Translations under genes and position numbers: made by a program
Assembly: GCF_030851345.1 (NCBI RefSeq)
Contig: NZ_JALPNU010000004.1
Location: forward strand, 186,001-250,000
Direction of reading: 5' to 3'
Source: Marinifilum sp. D714
GTDB taxonomy: Bacteria; Bacteroidota; Bacteroidia; Bacteroidales; Marinifilaceae
DNA length: 64,000 bases
Part shown: in pieces, positions 29,993-37,444 of the stretch
Layout of the letters: every line of letters starts with the position of its first letter
How positions within the stretch are numbered: the stretch's first letter is position 1
The notes under the pieces: model-generated
What the model was told of the DNA's origin: nothing
The model's database searches: none
Seen by the model: the letters and a program-made list of their open reading frames with translations, nothing else

Positions 29993-30736
29993 ATGAGAAA
30001 GTACCGGGCAGATTTGCATACGCATACTGTTTTATCCCCCTGTGGAGACTTGGAGATGAGTCCGGTAAATATTGTTCAAAAAGCCAGAGAACGTGGAATT
30101 GACATATTGGGAATAACGGACCACAATTCGACTTTGCATGCACCATTAATTAAAGAATTGGCAGTAAAGGAAGGAATGATGGTCTTGATGGGAGCAGAGG
30201 TAACTACCAAAGAAGAGGTACATTGTTTGTGCTTTTTTGAGGATGAGGAAAAGCTTTCTGAATTTCAGAAATACTTGGATCAGCATTTACCAAAAATGCC
30301 TAATGATGAAAATAAATTTGGATATCAGGTGGTAGTAAATGAAAAAGAAGAGATTATTGATGAGGTGGAATGTCTCTTAATTTCAGGATTGAGTCAGAGT
30401 ATTGAAGAAATTGAAAGAAAGGTTCATGATTTAGAAGGATTATTTATTCCTGCTCATATCAATAAAATGATGAATAGTATCATTAGTCAATTAGGGTTTT
30501 TACCACCCGATTTGAACGTTGATGCATTGGAACTCTCTCATCATATAACAAAAGAAGAGTTCTTAAAGAAGAATAAGTATTTGAGCAAGTACAACTTTAT
30601 TAAAAGTTCGGATGCTCATTATATCGAAAATATAGGAAATACCTGGACAAACTTCTTTATGGAAGATTTGAGTTTCGAAGAAGTGAGAAAGGCATTAAGG
30701 GCGGAAGAGGGCCGAAAAATTGAACTAGAAGAATGA
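29993..30736 (+). CDS. PHP-domain phosphoesterase
   Basis: A 247-residue PHP (polymerase and histidinol phosphatase) domain protein. Metal-binding motifs in order are DLHTHTVLSPCGD (HxH), GITDHNST, GAEVTTKEEVH, PAHINKM and SSDAHY. Known relatives cleave phosphoesters or nucleotide 3',5'-bisphosphates such as pAp. Here it lies between DRTGG protein 2 and a GHKL ATPase, overlapping the latter by four bases (ATGA). It could reset a phospho-signal in the operon's sensory circuit; that role is inference. Confidence 0.85.
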   Translation: MRKYRADLHTHTVLSPCGDLEMSPVNIVQKARERGIDILGITDHNSTLHAPLIKELAVKEGMMVLMGAEVTTKEEVHCLCFFEDEEKLSEFQKYLDQHLPKMPNDENKFGYQVVVNEKEEIIDEVECLLISGLSQSIEEIERKVHDLEGLFIPAHINKMMNSIISQLGFLPPDLNVDALELSHHITKEEFLKKNKYLSKYNFIKSSDAHYIENIGNTWTNFFMEDLSFEEVRKALRAEEGRKIELEE

Positions 30737-31272
30737 AAGATTTGTCGATGCATATTATGGATATTATCCAGAATTCGGTGAGAGCTGAAGCATCTTTGGT
30801 TGAATTGAAAATTATGGAAAGTATGAAAGAGGACTTGTTTTCAATCTCAATTAAAGACAACGGTTTTGGAATGTCTGAAGAGGTGTTGGCAAAAGCGATT
30901 GATCCATTCTTTACCACCAGAACTACACGTAAAGTAGGTTTGGGATTGTCATTGTTAAAGCAAAATGCTGAAATGACAGGAGGAAAGATGGAGATCAGTT
31001 CGAAAGAGGGAGTTGGGACAGAGTTGGAAGCAATTTTTTCTCACAAACATCTCGATCGACCTAGCTTGGGAGACATTGCAGGAACCATGGTTTTGTTGGT
31101 TGGTGCAAACCCCGAAATGGACTTTTTATATCAGCATATAACCGACGAAGGGGAGTATATTTTTGATACAAAAGAAGTAAAAGAAGTTTTGGATGGTATG
31201 CCGGTTTCAGATCCGAATATCATGCAGTACTTAAAGGAAATGATTAAAGAGAACCTAAACACAATTAAATAG
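30733..31272 (+). CDS. GHKL ATPase, histidine-kinase-like without a phosphoacceptor domain
   Basis: A 179-residue protein carrying an HATPase_c domain in its N-terminal half: N box MDIIQNSVRA, G1 IKDNGFGMSEE, FFTTRTTRKVGLGLSLLKQ (F and G2 boxes), and EGVGTELEAIF. The C-terminal 70 residues (after about 110) are unrelated and end acidic. There is no H-box dimerisation domain and no sensor domain, so signal input must come from another protein, plausibly the iron-sulfur sensor. It overlaps the PHP gene and is 34 bases from hndB. Confidence 0.82.
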   Translation: MKDLSMHIMDIIQNSVRAEASLVELKIMESMKEDLFSISIKDNGFGMSEEVLAKAIDPFFTTRTTRKVGLGLSLLKQNAEMTGGKMEISSKEGVGTELEAIFSHKHLDRPSLGDIAGTMVLLVGANPEMDFLYQHITDEGEYIFDTKEVKEVLDGMPVSDPNIMQYLKEMIKENLNTIK

Positions 31273-31306
31273 ATAATTAAATTCTAACCTTTAATAATTT
31301 GAGATT

Positions 31307-31705
31307 ATGGCAAAAGTTAAATCCCTTGCAGATCTGAAGAAGATAAAAGAAGAGCTGCATGCAAAGATGGATCTTAGGGAGAAGAGCAACGATCCGGAAG
31401 CTCAGGTGCAAATTAAAGTTGGTATGGCAACTTGCGGAATTGCATCAGGAGCAAAAGAGGTAATGGAGTTTCTAATTGAAGCTACAGCCAAAAGAGGTAT
31501 TAATTCTATTGTTACGCAAACAGGTTGTATGGGATACTGCTATGCAGAACCAACAATTGAAGTAACAATGCCAGGTAAAGAACCTGTTGTTTTTGGAGAT
31601 GTTGATCTTAAGAAAGCTGATGAAGTGATTGAGAAATACATCAAACAAGGTGAATTGGTAGATGGCATTATTCCTGTTAACTACAAAACTATTGACAACA
31701 ACTAA
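31307..31705 (+). CDS. hndB: NADP-reducing hydrogenase subunit HndB (thioredoxin-like Fe-S protein)
   Basis: A 132-residue thioredoxin-fold ferredoxin-like subunit. The motifs GMATCGIASGAKEVM and QTGCMGYCYAEPTIEV match HndB of the Desulfovibrio NADP-reducing hydrogenase. Only three cysteines (about C43, C74, C78) are visible. It starts the structural part of the hydrogenase operon and is followed 17 bases later by hndC. Confidence 0.85.
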   Translation: MAKVKSLADLKKIKEELHAKMDLREKSNDPEAQVQIKVGMATCGIASGAKEVMEFLIEATAKRGINSIVTQTGCMGYCYAEPTIEVTMPGKEPVVFGDVDLKKADEVIEKYIKQGELVDGIIPVNYKTIDNN

Positions 31706-31722
31706 CAAAAGAAAACGCAATT

Positions 31723-33516
31723 ATGGAAAAGTATAAAATGCATATTCTTATTTGTGGAGGTACAGGATGTCGTGCTTCAGCAAGTGAGGCTATTCAAAAT
31801 AATCTACAGGATGCTCTAAAAGCGAAAGGGCTTGAAGAAGAGGTTCAGGTAGTAATGACAGGTTGCTTTGGATTTTGTGAAAAAGGACCTATCGTAAAAA
31901 TCCTTCCTGATAATACCTTCTATATTGAAGTAAAGCCTGAAGATGCTGAAGAAATTATCGAAGAGCACATCATTAAAGGACGTAAAGTAATGCGTTTACT
32001 TTATACCGATCCTGAAAAGAAGGAAGTTGTTAGTGACTCTAAGCACATGGGATTCTATAAAAAGCAGATTCGTATTGCATTGCGTAACTGTGGTTTTATT
32101 AACCCTGAAAATATCGATGAATATATCGCTACTGAAGGATATGCAGCTCTGGGAAAATGTTTAGCAGAGATGACTCCTCAGGCTGTAATCGATGAAATTA
32201 AGGAATCTGGTCTACGTGGACGAGGAGGTGGAGGTTTCCCAACAGGATTGAAGTGGGAATTTGCATCTAAGAACGAAGCAGATCAGAAATATGTGGTTTG
32301 TAATGCCGATGAGGGAGACCCAGGAGCATTTATGGACCGTTCTATTTTGGAAGGAGATCCTCATTCAGTACTTGAAGCGATGGCAATTTGTGGTTATACT
32401 ATGGGTGCTGATAAAGGAGTTATCTACATTCGTGCTGAGTATCCGCTTGCTATTGAGCGTTTGAAAGTTGCCATTAAGCAGGCGCGTGAATATGGTCTTT
32501 TAGGTAATGATATCATGGGATCAGGTTTCAACTTTGATGTTGAGATGCGTTATGGAGCTGGTGCTTTCGTTTGTGGTGAGGAAACTGCTTTGATTCACTC
32601 AATGGAAGGTCTTCGTGGTGAGCCAACTGTTAAGCCTCCATTCCCAGCTGAGTCTGGTTACAACGGAAAACCTACAAACGTAAATAACGTTGAAACTTTT
32701 GCTAACATTCCTGTTATCATTAACAAGGGAGCTGGTTGGTTCAACAAAATTGGTACTGAAAAATCTACGGGTACTAAAGTATTTGCTTTGGCAGGTAAGA
32801 TCAACAATGTTGGTTTGATTGAGGTTCCAATGGGTACCACTCTTCGTGAAGTAATTTACGAAATTGGTGGAGGTATCAAAGATGGAAAGAAATTTAAGGC
32901 TGTTCAAACTGGTGGTCCATCAGGTGGTTGCTTAACTGAAAAACACCTGGATACTCCAATTGATTTTGATAACCTTCTTGCTGTTGGTTCCATGATGGGA
33001 TCAGGTGGTATGATTGTAATGGACGAAGACGATTGTATGGTTTCTGTTGCGAAATTCTACCTTGACTTTACTGTTGAAGAATCATGTGGTAAGTGTACTC
33101 CATGTCGTGTAGGTAACAAGCGCCTGTACGAATTGTTGGATAAGATTACTGAAGGAAAAGGTACGAAAGAAGATCTTGATTTGTTGAGAAACTTAAGTAC
33201 TGTAATTAAAGATACTTCTCTCTGTGGTTTAGGACAGACTTCACCAAACCCTGTTCTTTCTACAATTGAAAACTTCTATGATGAGTATATTGCTCACGTT
33301 GAGGAACACAAATGTCCATCTGGTCAGTGTAAGGCATTAATGCAGTATGTGATTGATCCTGAACTTTGTGTTGGATGTACTCTTTGTGCTCGCAACTGTC
33401 CGGTTGATTGTATTGCCGGAGATCGTAAGGAAGCTCACATTATCGATACAGCTAAGTGTATCAAGTGTGGTGCTTGTATGGAGAAATGTAAGTTTAATGC
33501 GATTAGCATTCAGTAA
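31723..33516 (+). CDS. hndC: Hydrogenase NAD(P)-binding flavin subunit (HndC/NuoF-like)
   Basis: A 597-residue subunit that binds NAD(P)H and FMN. In order: an N-terminal thioredoxin-like 2Fe-2S domain (CGGTGCRAS, TGCFGFCEKGP), the nucleotide loop GLRGRGGGGFPTGLKW at about residues 164-179, the FMN segment GAGAFVCGEETALIHSMEG, a 4Fe-4S site (SCGKCTPCRVG with a later CGLG), and a C-terminal double 4Fe-4S domain (CVGCTLCARNCP, CIKCGACMEKC). Electrons move between NAD(P)H, ferredoxin and HndD. Such subunits occur in electron-bifurcating hydrogenases. Confidence 0.95.
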   Translation: MEKYKMHILICGGTGCRASASEAIQNNLQDALKAKGLEEEVQVVMTGCFGFCEKGPIVKILPDNTFYIEVKPEDAEEIIEEHIIKGRKVMRLLYTDPEKKEVVSDSKHMGFYKKQIRIALRNCGFINPENIDEYIATEGYAALGKCLAEMTPQAVIDEIKESGLRGRGGGGFPTGLKWEFASKNEADQKYVVCNADEGDPGAFMDRSILEGDPHSVLEAMAICGYTMGADKGVIYIRAEYPLAIERLKVAIKQAREYGLLGNDIMGSGFNFDVEMRYGAGAFVCGEETALIHSMEGLRGEPTVKPPFPAESGYNGKPTNVNNVETFANIPVIINKGAGWFNKIGTEKSTGTKVFALAGKINNVGLIEVPMGTTLREVIYEIGGGIKDGKKFKAVQTGGPSGGCLTEKHLDTPIDFDNLLAVGSMMGSGGMIVMDEDDCMVSVAKFYLDFTVEESCGKCTPCRVGNKRLYELLDKITEGKGTKEDLDLLRNLSTVIKDTSLCGLGQTSPNPVLSTIENFYDEYIAHVEEHKCPSGQCKALMQYVIDPELCVGCTLCARNCPVDCIAGDRKEAHIIDTAKCIKCGACMEKCKFNAISIQ

Positions 33517-33523
33517 GGAGGAT
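33515..33523 (+). promoter_or_regulatory. Strong Shine-Dalgarno sequence before hndD
   Basis: AAGGAGGAT lies about eight bases before the ATG at 33530 and overlaps the stop codon of hndC. It is close to the full anti-16S complement, rare elsewhere in this window, and it fixes the hndD start. Confidence 0.7.
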
Positions 33524-33529
33524 CTTAAA

Positions 33530-35302
33530 ATGGAAAAAATGATCAAATTAACCATTGATAATAAGCAAATAGAGGTACCTCAGGGAACTACTATTTTTGA
33601 AGCTGCAAAGCAGTTAGGAATTGAAATTCCAACGCTTTGTTATATGCACTTAGGTGATATGGGCATTGAACACAAGCCTGGCGGATGTCGAATTTGTGTT
33701 GTTGAGGTAGAAGGGCGTCGTAATTTAGCGCCTTCTTGTAACTCAAAGTGTGAGGAAGGAATGGTTATTCACACTCACAACATGAGAGTATTAAATGCTC
33801 GTAAAACTGTAATGGAGTTGATGCTTTCAGATCACCCATTCGATTGTTTGGTTTGTGCAAAATCAGGTAACTGTGATTTACAAACTATGGCACACCAGTT
33901 TGGCGTACGCGAATTACACTACAAAGGTGAGCAATCAACTTATAAGGTAGATTACTCTCCATCTATTATCCGTGATATGGATAAGTGTATCATGTGTCGT
34001 CGTTGTGAAACCATGTGTAATGATGTACAAACCGTAGGTGCTCTTTCTGCTGTAAACAGAGGTTTTGAGTCTGTTGTAGCTCCAGCTTTCGAAATGGATT
34101 TGGAGAAATCAACTTGTACTTACTGTGGTCAGTGTGTGGCTGTATGTCCTACTGGCGCATTAACTGAAAAAGATCACACTAACCAGTTGATTAGAGATCT
34201 TGCTGATCCTAAGAAAACTGTTGTAGTTCAAACTGCTCCTGCTGTTCGTGCTGCTTTGGGTGAAGAATTTGGAATGGAAGCTGGTACTTTGGTAACTGGT
34301 AAAATGGTTTCTGCTCTTCGTCAGCTAGGTTTTGATAAAGTATTTGATACTGATTTTGCTGCTGACCTTACCATTATGGAGGAAGGTACTGAGTTGTTAG
34401 ATCGTTTGAAGCGTCACTTAGATGGAGATAAGGATGTAAAACTTCCTATCTTGACTTCATGTTGTCCGGGATGGGTGAACTTTTTTGAGCACCATTTCCC
34501 TGAAATGAAGGAGATTCCTTCTACAGCTCGTTCTCCTCAGCAAATGTTTGGTCCTATCGCTAAAAATTATTTGGCGAAGCAAATGGGTATTAAACGTGAA
34601 GATATGATTGTTGTTTCAATCATGCCTTGTTTGGCTAAGAAATACGAGTGTCAGCGTGATGAGTTCAAGGTGGACGGCGATCCGGATGTAAACTATTCTA
34701 TCTCTACTCGAGAGTTGGCTAACTTGATTAAGCAAGCCAATATGGATCTTAGTATCATGGCTGATGAGGACTTTGATAACCCTCTTGGAGAATCAACAGG
34801 TGCAGGTGTAATCTTTGGTGCTACAGGTGGTGTAATCGAAGCTGCTGCTCGTACTGCTTATGAAGTATATACAGGAAAAACTCTTGAAAAAGTTGATTTC
34901 AATGCATTGCGTGGTATGGATGGTATCCGCAGCGCAACTGTAGATTTCGATGGTCTTCCAATTAATATTGGTATTGCTCACGGTTTGGGTAATGCTCGTA
35001 AACTTCTTGAAGATATCCGCGATGGTAAATCAGAATATCATGCAATCGAGATTATGGCTTGTCCTGGTGGTTGTATTGGTGGTGGTGGTCAACCATTGCA
35101 CCATGGTGACTCTTCAGTCTTGAAGAAACGTGCAGCTGCCCTTTATCGCGAAGATGAAGGTAAGGCAATCCGTAAATCACATGAGAATCCATATATTATT
35201 AAATTATATGAAGAGTTCTTGGGTAAGCCATGTAGTGAATTATCTCATAAATTGTTGCATACTCATTATTTCGATAAGAGTAAGGATATTGAGATTGAAT
35301 AA
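33530..35302 (+). CDS. hydA: [FeFe] hydrogenase catalytic subunit (HndD/HydA)
   Basis: A 590-residue hydrogenase with the full set of clusters. A plant-type 2Fe-2S domain (C37, C53, C56, C70), a His-ligated 4Fe-4S site (HPFDCLVCAKSGNC), and two 4Fe-4S motifs (CIMCRRCETMC, CTYCGQCVAVC) precede the H-cluster domain. The three catalytic motifs are intact: TSCCPGW (C311, C312), MPCLAKKYEC (C367), and MACPGGCIGGG (C511, C515). The C-terminal small-subunit domain (HENPYIIKLYEEFL) is fused. I start at 33530; the open frame extends upstream only as a shadow of hndC. Confidence 0.96.
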   Translation: MEKMIKLTIDNKQIEVPQGTTIFEAAKQLGIEIPTLCYMHLGDMGIEHKPGGCRICVVEVEGRRNLAPSCNSKCEEGMVIHTHNMRVLNARKTVMELMLSDHPFDCLVCAKSGNCDLQTMAHQFGVRELHYKGEQSTYKVDYSPSIIRDMDKCIMCRRCETMCNDVQTVGALSAVNRGFESVVAPAFEMDLEKSTCTYCGQCVAVCPTGALTEKDHTNQLIRDLADPKKTVVVQTAPAVRAALGEEFGMEAGTLVTGKMVSALRQLGFDKVFDTDFAADLTIMEEGTELLDRLKRHLDGDKDVKLPILTSCCPGWVNFFEHHFPEMKEIPSTARSPQQMFGPIAKNYLAKQMGIKREDMIVVSIMPCLAKKYECQRDEFKVDGDPDVNYSISTRELANLIKQANMDLSIMADEDFDNPLGESTGAGVIFGATGGVIEAAARTAYEVYTGKTLEKVDFNALRGMDGIRSATVDFDGLPINIGIAHGLGNARKLLEDIRDGKSEYHAIEIMACPGGCIGGGGQPLHHGDSSVLKKRAAALYREDEGKAIRKSHENPYIIKLYEEFLGKPCSELSHKLLHTHYFDKSKDIEIE

Positions 35303-35342
35303 ATTATTTTGAACCATCTGGATTTTTGAAATCCAATTAATA

Positions 35343-35348
35343 TAAGGA
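35343..35348 (+). promoter_or_regulatory. Shine-Dalgarno sequence before hndA
   Basis: TAAGGAG (core AAGGAG) lies about nine bases before the ATG at 35358, the second clear ribosome-binding site in the operon. Confidence 0.55.
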
Positions 35349-35357
35349 GTTTATATT

Positions 35358-35837
35358 ATGGCAAAAATTAAATTAGCAAAATCCAAAATTGATACACTTG
35401 TGGATATTTGCAAATCATTTGATAATGATGGAGCCGAGTTGATAAACGTACTTCATAAGGCTCAAGAGACATTTGGTTACCTGCCTGCAGAGGTTCAGGA
35501 AATCATTGCTCGTGAATTAAACGTTTCTGTTGCTCATGTTTATGGTGTTGTAACATTCTACTCGTTCTTCTCTATGGTACCAAAAGGAGAATTCCCAATT
35601 TCTATCTGTATGGGAACCGCTTGTTATGTACGAGGTGCTGAAAAAGTGTTGGAAGAGTTTAAGCGTTTATTGGATGTTCCTGTTGGTGAAACTACAGAAG
35701 ATGGAAAATTTTCGATTAGCTGTCTTCGTTGCGTTGGAGCTTGTGGTTTGGCACCAGTTGTTACCATTGGAGAGCGTGTTTATGGACGTGTTGCTGCCGG
35801 TGATGTAGCAGATATTATTAAAGAATATCAATCGTAA
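35358..35837 (+). CDS. hndA: Hydrogenase 2Fe-2S subunit (HndA/NuoE-like)
   Basis: A 159-residue NuoE-type subunit with a thioredoxin-fold 2Fe-2S cluster. The cysteine pattern is CMGTACYVRGA followed by SCLRCVGACGLAPVV, and the N-terminal helix LHKAQETFGYLPAEVQEIIA is typical. It completes the HndABCD set, in the gene order B-C-D-A. A strong terminator follows. Confidence 0.94.
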   Translation: MAKIKLAKSKIDTLVDICKSFDNDGAELINVLHKAQETFGYLPAEVQEIIARELNVSVAHVYGVVTFYSFFSMVPKGEFPISICMGTACYVRGAEKVLEEFKRLLDVPVGETTEDGKFSISCLRCVGACGLAPVVTIGERVYGRVAAGDVADIIKEYQS

Positions 35838-35859
35838 ATAATTGATTTGATATAAAATT

Positions 35860-35893
35860 AAACCCTCCGGCAGTTTTGTCGGAGGGTTTTTTA
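35860..35893 (+). terminator. Terminator of the hydrogenase operon
   Basis: AAACCCTCCGG(C)A pairs with TGTCGGAGGGTTT around GTTT (with one G-T pair), then six T residues. This ends the transcript that begins near 27.46 kb. Confidence 0.92.
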
Positions 35894-35903
35894 TTAACGT
35901 TTA

Positions 35904-35931
35904 TTAACAAGTAATAGTTAAAACTTGTTAA
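35904..35931. repeat. Perfect inverted repeat TTAACAAGT / ACTTGTTAA
   Basis: Nine-base arms (35904-35912 and 35923-35931) with a ten-base spacer lie in the 318-base gap between the hydrogenase operon and the kelch gene. No T run follows, so it is not a terminator. It could be an operator, but no promoter abuts it. Confidence 0.55.
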
Positions 35932-36101
35932 ATAAGTGATAATATATTATAAATTTATTGGGCATTTCGATGACTTAGAGGCTTTGAGAGATCATAATTG
36001 TCATTAGAGTATGAATTTGTAACGAACAGTTGTTGTTATTTAGGAAATACACAAAATAGAATGATAATGCATTTCAAAGATTTATTTTGGACTATTTGGC
36101 C

Positions 36102-36135
36102 ATAAAAAAAGCCGTTTCAAATTTGAAACGGCTTT
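36102..36135 (-). terminator. Terminator of the kelch lipoprotein gene
   Basis: AAAGCCGTTTCAAA and TTTGAAACGGCTTT form a perfect 14-pair palindrome. On the minus strand it is followed by a run of T residues, so it ends the kelch transcript. The rest of the 35838-36155 gap holds nothing else that I can name. Confidence 0.9.
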
Positions 36136-36155
36136 GAGATTATAAGATTTAACTT

Positions 36156-37172
36156 CTAGTTATCCTTATCGTCTTCGTCCATTGTTGGGTTGAATTCCCA
36201 AGTGTCGTCAAAGTAAGCACCAGAACCAGAAACAGTACCAGTAGTTACAAAACCTCTGTTATTTAAGCTAAATGCAACAGCATTTTCTCTTGATGCAACT
36301 TCAGGGCTTTCAAGTGATGTTTTTTCATCCCAACGATCATTTGCGGCATCATACTCCCAAACTTCTCTTGATAAGCCAGAATTTCTGCCTGTTGCTATAT
36401 AGCCTTTACCATTGATTACAAACGAAACAGCTCCAGAGCGTTGTACGCCTTCCCAATTGTTGTCATCATCAAGGTCTTCTTTTCTGGTCCAACCATTAAA
36501 TGTGTTGCTAACTTTTGATGGATCGTATTCCCATACATATTTCATACTATTTTCTCCTGACACAATGTAGGCTTTATTATCAATTACAAATGCAGTAGAA
36601 TTTCTAGATTTTTCCCCATCATATGCAATTTTAGTCCAGTTTCCATCGTATTTATAGAAGTCTTTCAAGTTTGTGCGGTCTTCACCTTCTTGAAATCCGT
36701 AACCAGTACCAACATATCCAACACCATCAATCGAGAAGGCAATTGCACCTTGTCTTGCAGATGGTCCTCCTGTCATATCAATTGCAGTAGTATTCCAAGT
36801 ATCTGTTGATGGATCAAACTCGTAGAAATCACCTAATCTTTCATCATCATCATTCACTCCTAATCCAACATATACTTTTCCGTTAGCTGCGAAAGCTACA
36901 GCTTCTCTTCTTGCTGCACCAGGAAACTCATTCTGAACTTTGCTCCAACCATCTTGAAGGCTATATTTGTAAAAAGTTTTTAATGCATCTTTTCCATCAT
37001 AACCTGTACCAACGTAAGCGTAATCGCCAATTACAAAGCTTACAGCACCGCTTCTAGCACGTCCTTCAAATGAAGAACTTTTAATCCAGTTACCTACTAA
37101 ATCATTATCGCTACCACAACTGGTAAAAAACAGAGATAATGCAAATAATACTATTAATAGTCGTTGTTTCAT
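36156..37172 (-). CDS. Kelch-repeat lipoprotein
   Basis: A 338-residue lipoprotein: the signal peptide ends in FFTSCGSD, so the cysteine is lipidated. Six kelch-type repeats follow, each with a pattern like ARxGAVAFxIxGxxYVGTG and a tryptophan or tyrosine near the end (for example RARSGAVSFVIGDYAYVGTG). They predict a six-bladed beta-propeller. The function is unknown. Kelch proteins of this kind are commonly adjacent to DUF4270 genes in Bacteroidota, as here, where the DUF4270 gene diverges from it. Confidence 0.85.
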   Translation of the reverse strand: MKQRLLIVLFALSLFFTSCGSDNDLVGNWIKSSSFEGRARSGAVSFVIGDYAYVGTGYDGKDALKTFYKYSLQDGWSKVQNEFPGAARREAVAFAANGKVYVGLGVNDDDERLGDFYEFDPSTDTWNTTAIDMTGGPSARQGAIAFSIDGVGYVGTGYGFQEGEDRTNLKDFYKYDGNWTKIAYDGEKSRNSTAFVIDNKAYIVSGENSMKYVWEYDPSKVSNTFNGWTRKEDLDDDNNWEGVQRSGAVSFVINGKGYIATGRNSGLSREVWEYDAANDRWDEKTSLESPEVASRENAVAFSLNNRGFVTTGTVSGSGAYFDDTWEFNPTMDEDDKDN

Positions 37173-37242
37173 TTGTTATGATTTTATCAATTAATTTTAA
37201 ATTTCTTACTAGTGTTTAAAACATCTTAAATTATGTAGACGA

Positions 37243-37250
37243 CAAATATA
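37243..37250 (-). promoter_or_regulatory. Candidate -7 element for the kelch gene
   Basis: The minus strand reads TATATTTG, 71 bases before the start. The mirror element for the divergent DUF4270 gene is 100 bases away. No strong -33 box is seen. Confidence 0.45.
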
Positions 37251-37350
37251 AAATAAAAATCCATAAGTTCATTTTTAGACAGTAAAAATAAGCGGTATTT
37301 AACAAATTTTACCAATTAAAGAATAAATTCGATAGTCTCAATATTTTATT

Positions 37351-37358
37351 TATATTTG
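37351..37358 (+). promoter_or_regulatory. Candidate -7 element for the DUF4270 gene
   Basis: TATATTTG lies 86 bases before the start codon; the -33 region has no clear TTTG. Confidence 0.45.
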
Positions 37359-37444
37359 TGCGTTATCCAAAAATATGACAAAGGTTTATAATTAATCATA
37401 AGTTGTATTGATTCCTTAAGGTTATATGATTAGTATTTTAAATT

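Noticed and set aside
33353-33529. Longer N-terminus of the hydrogenase subunit
   Set aside because: These 59 codons overlap hndC in another frame; the Shine-Dalgarno and the 2Fe-2S domain start agree on 33530.
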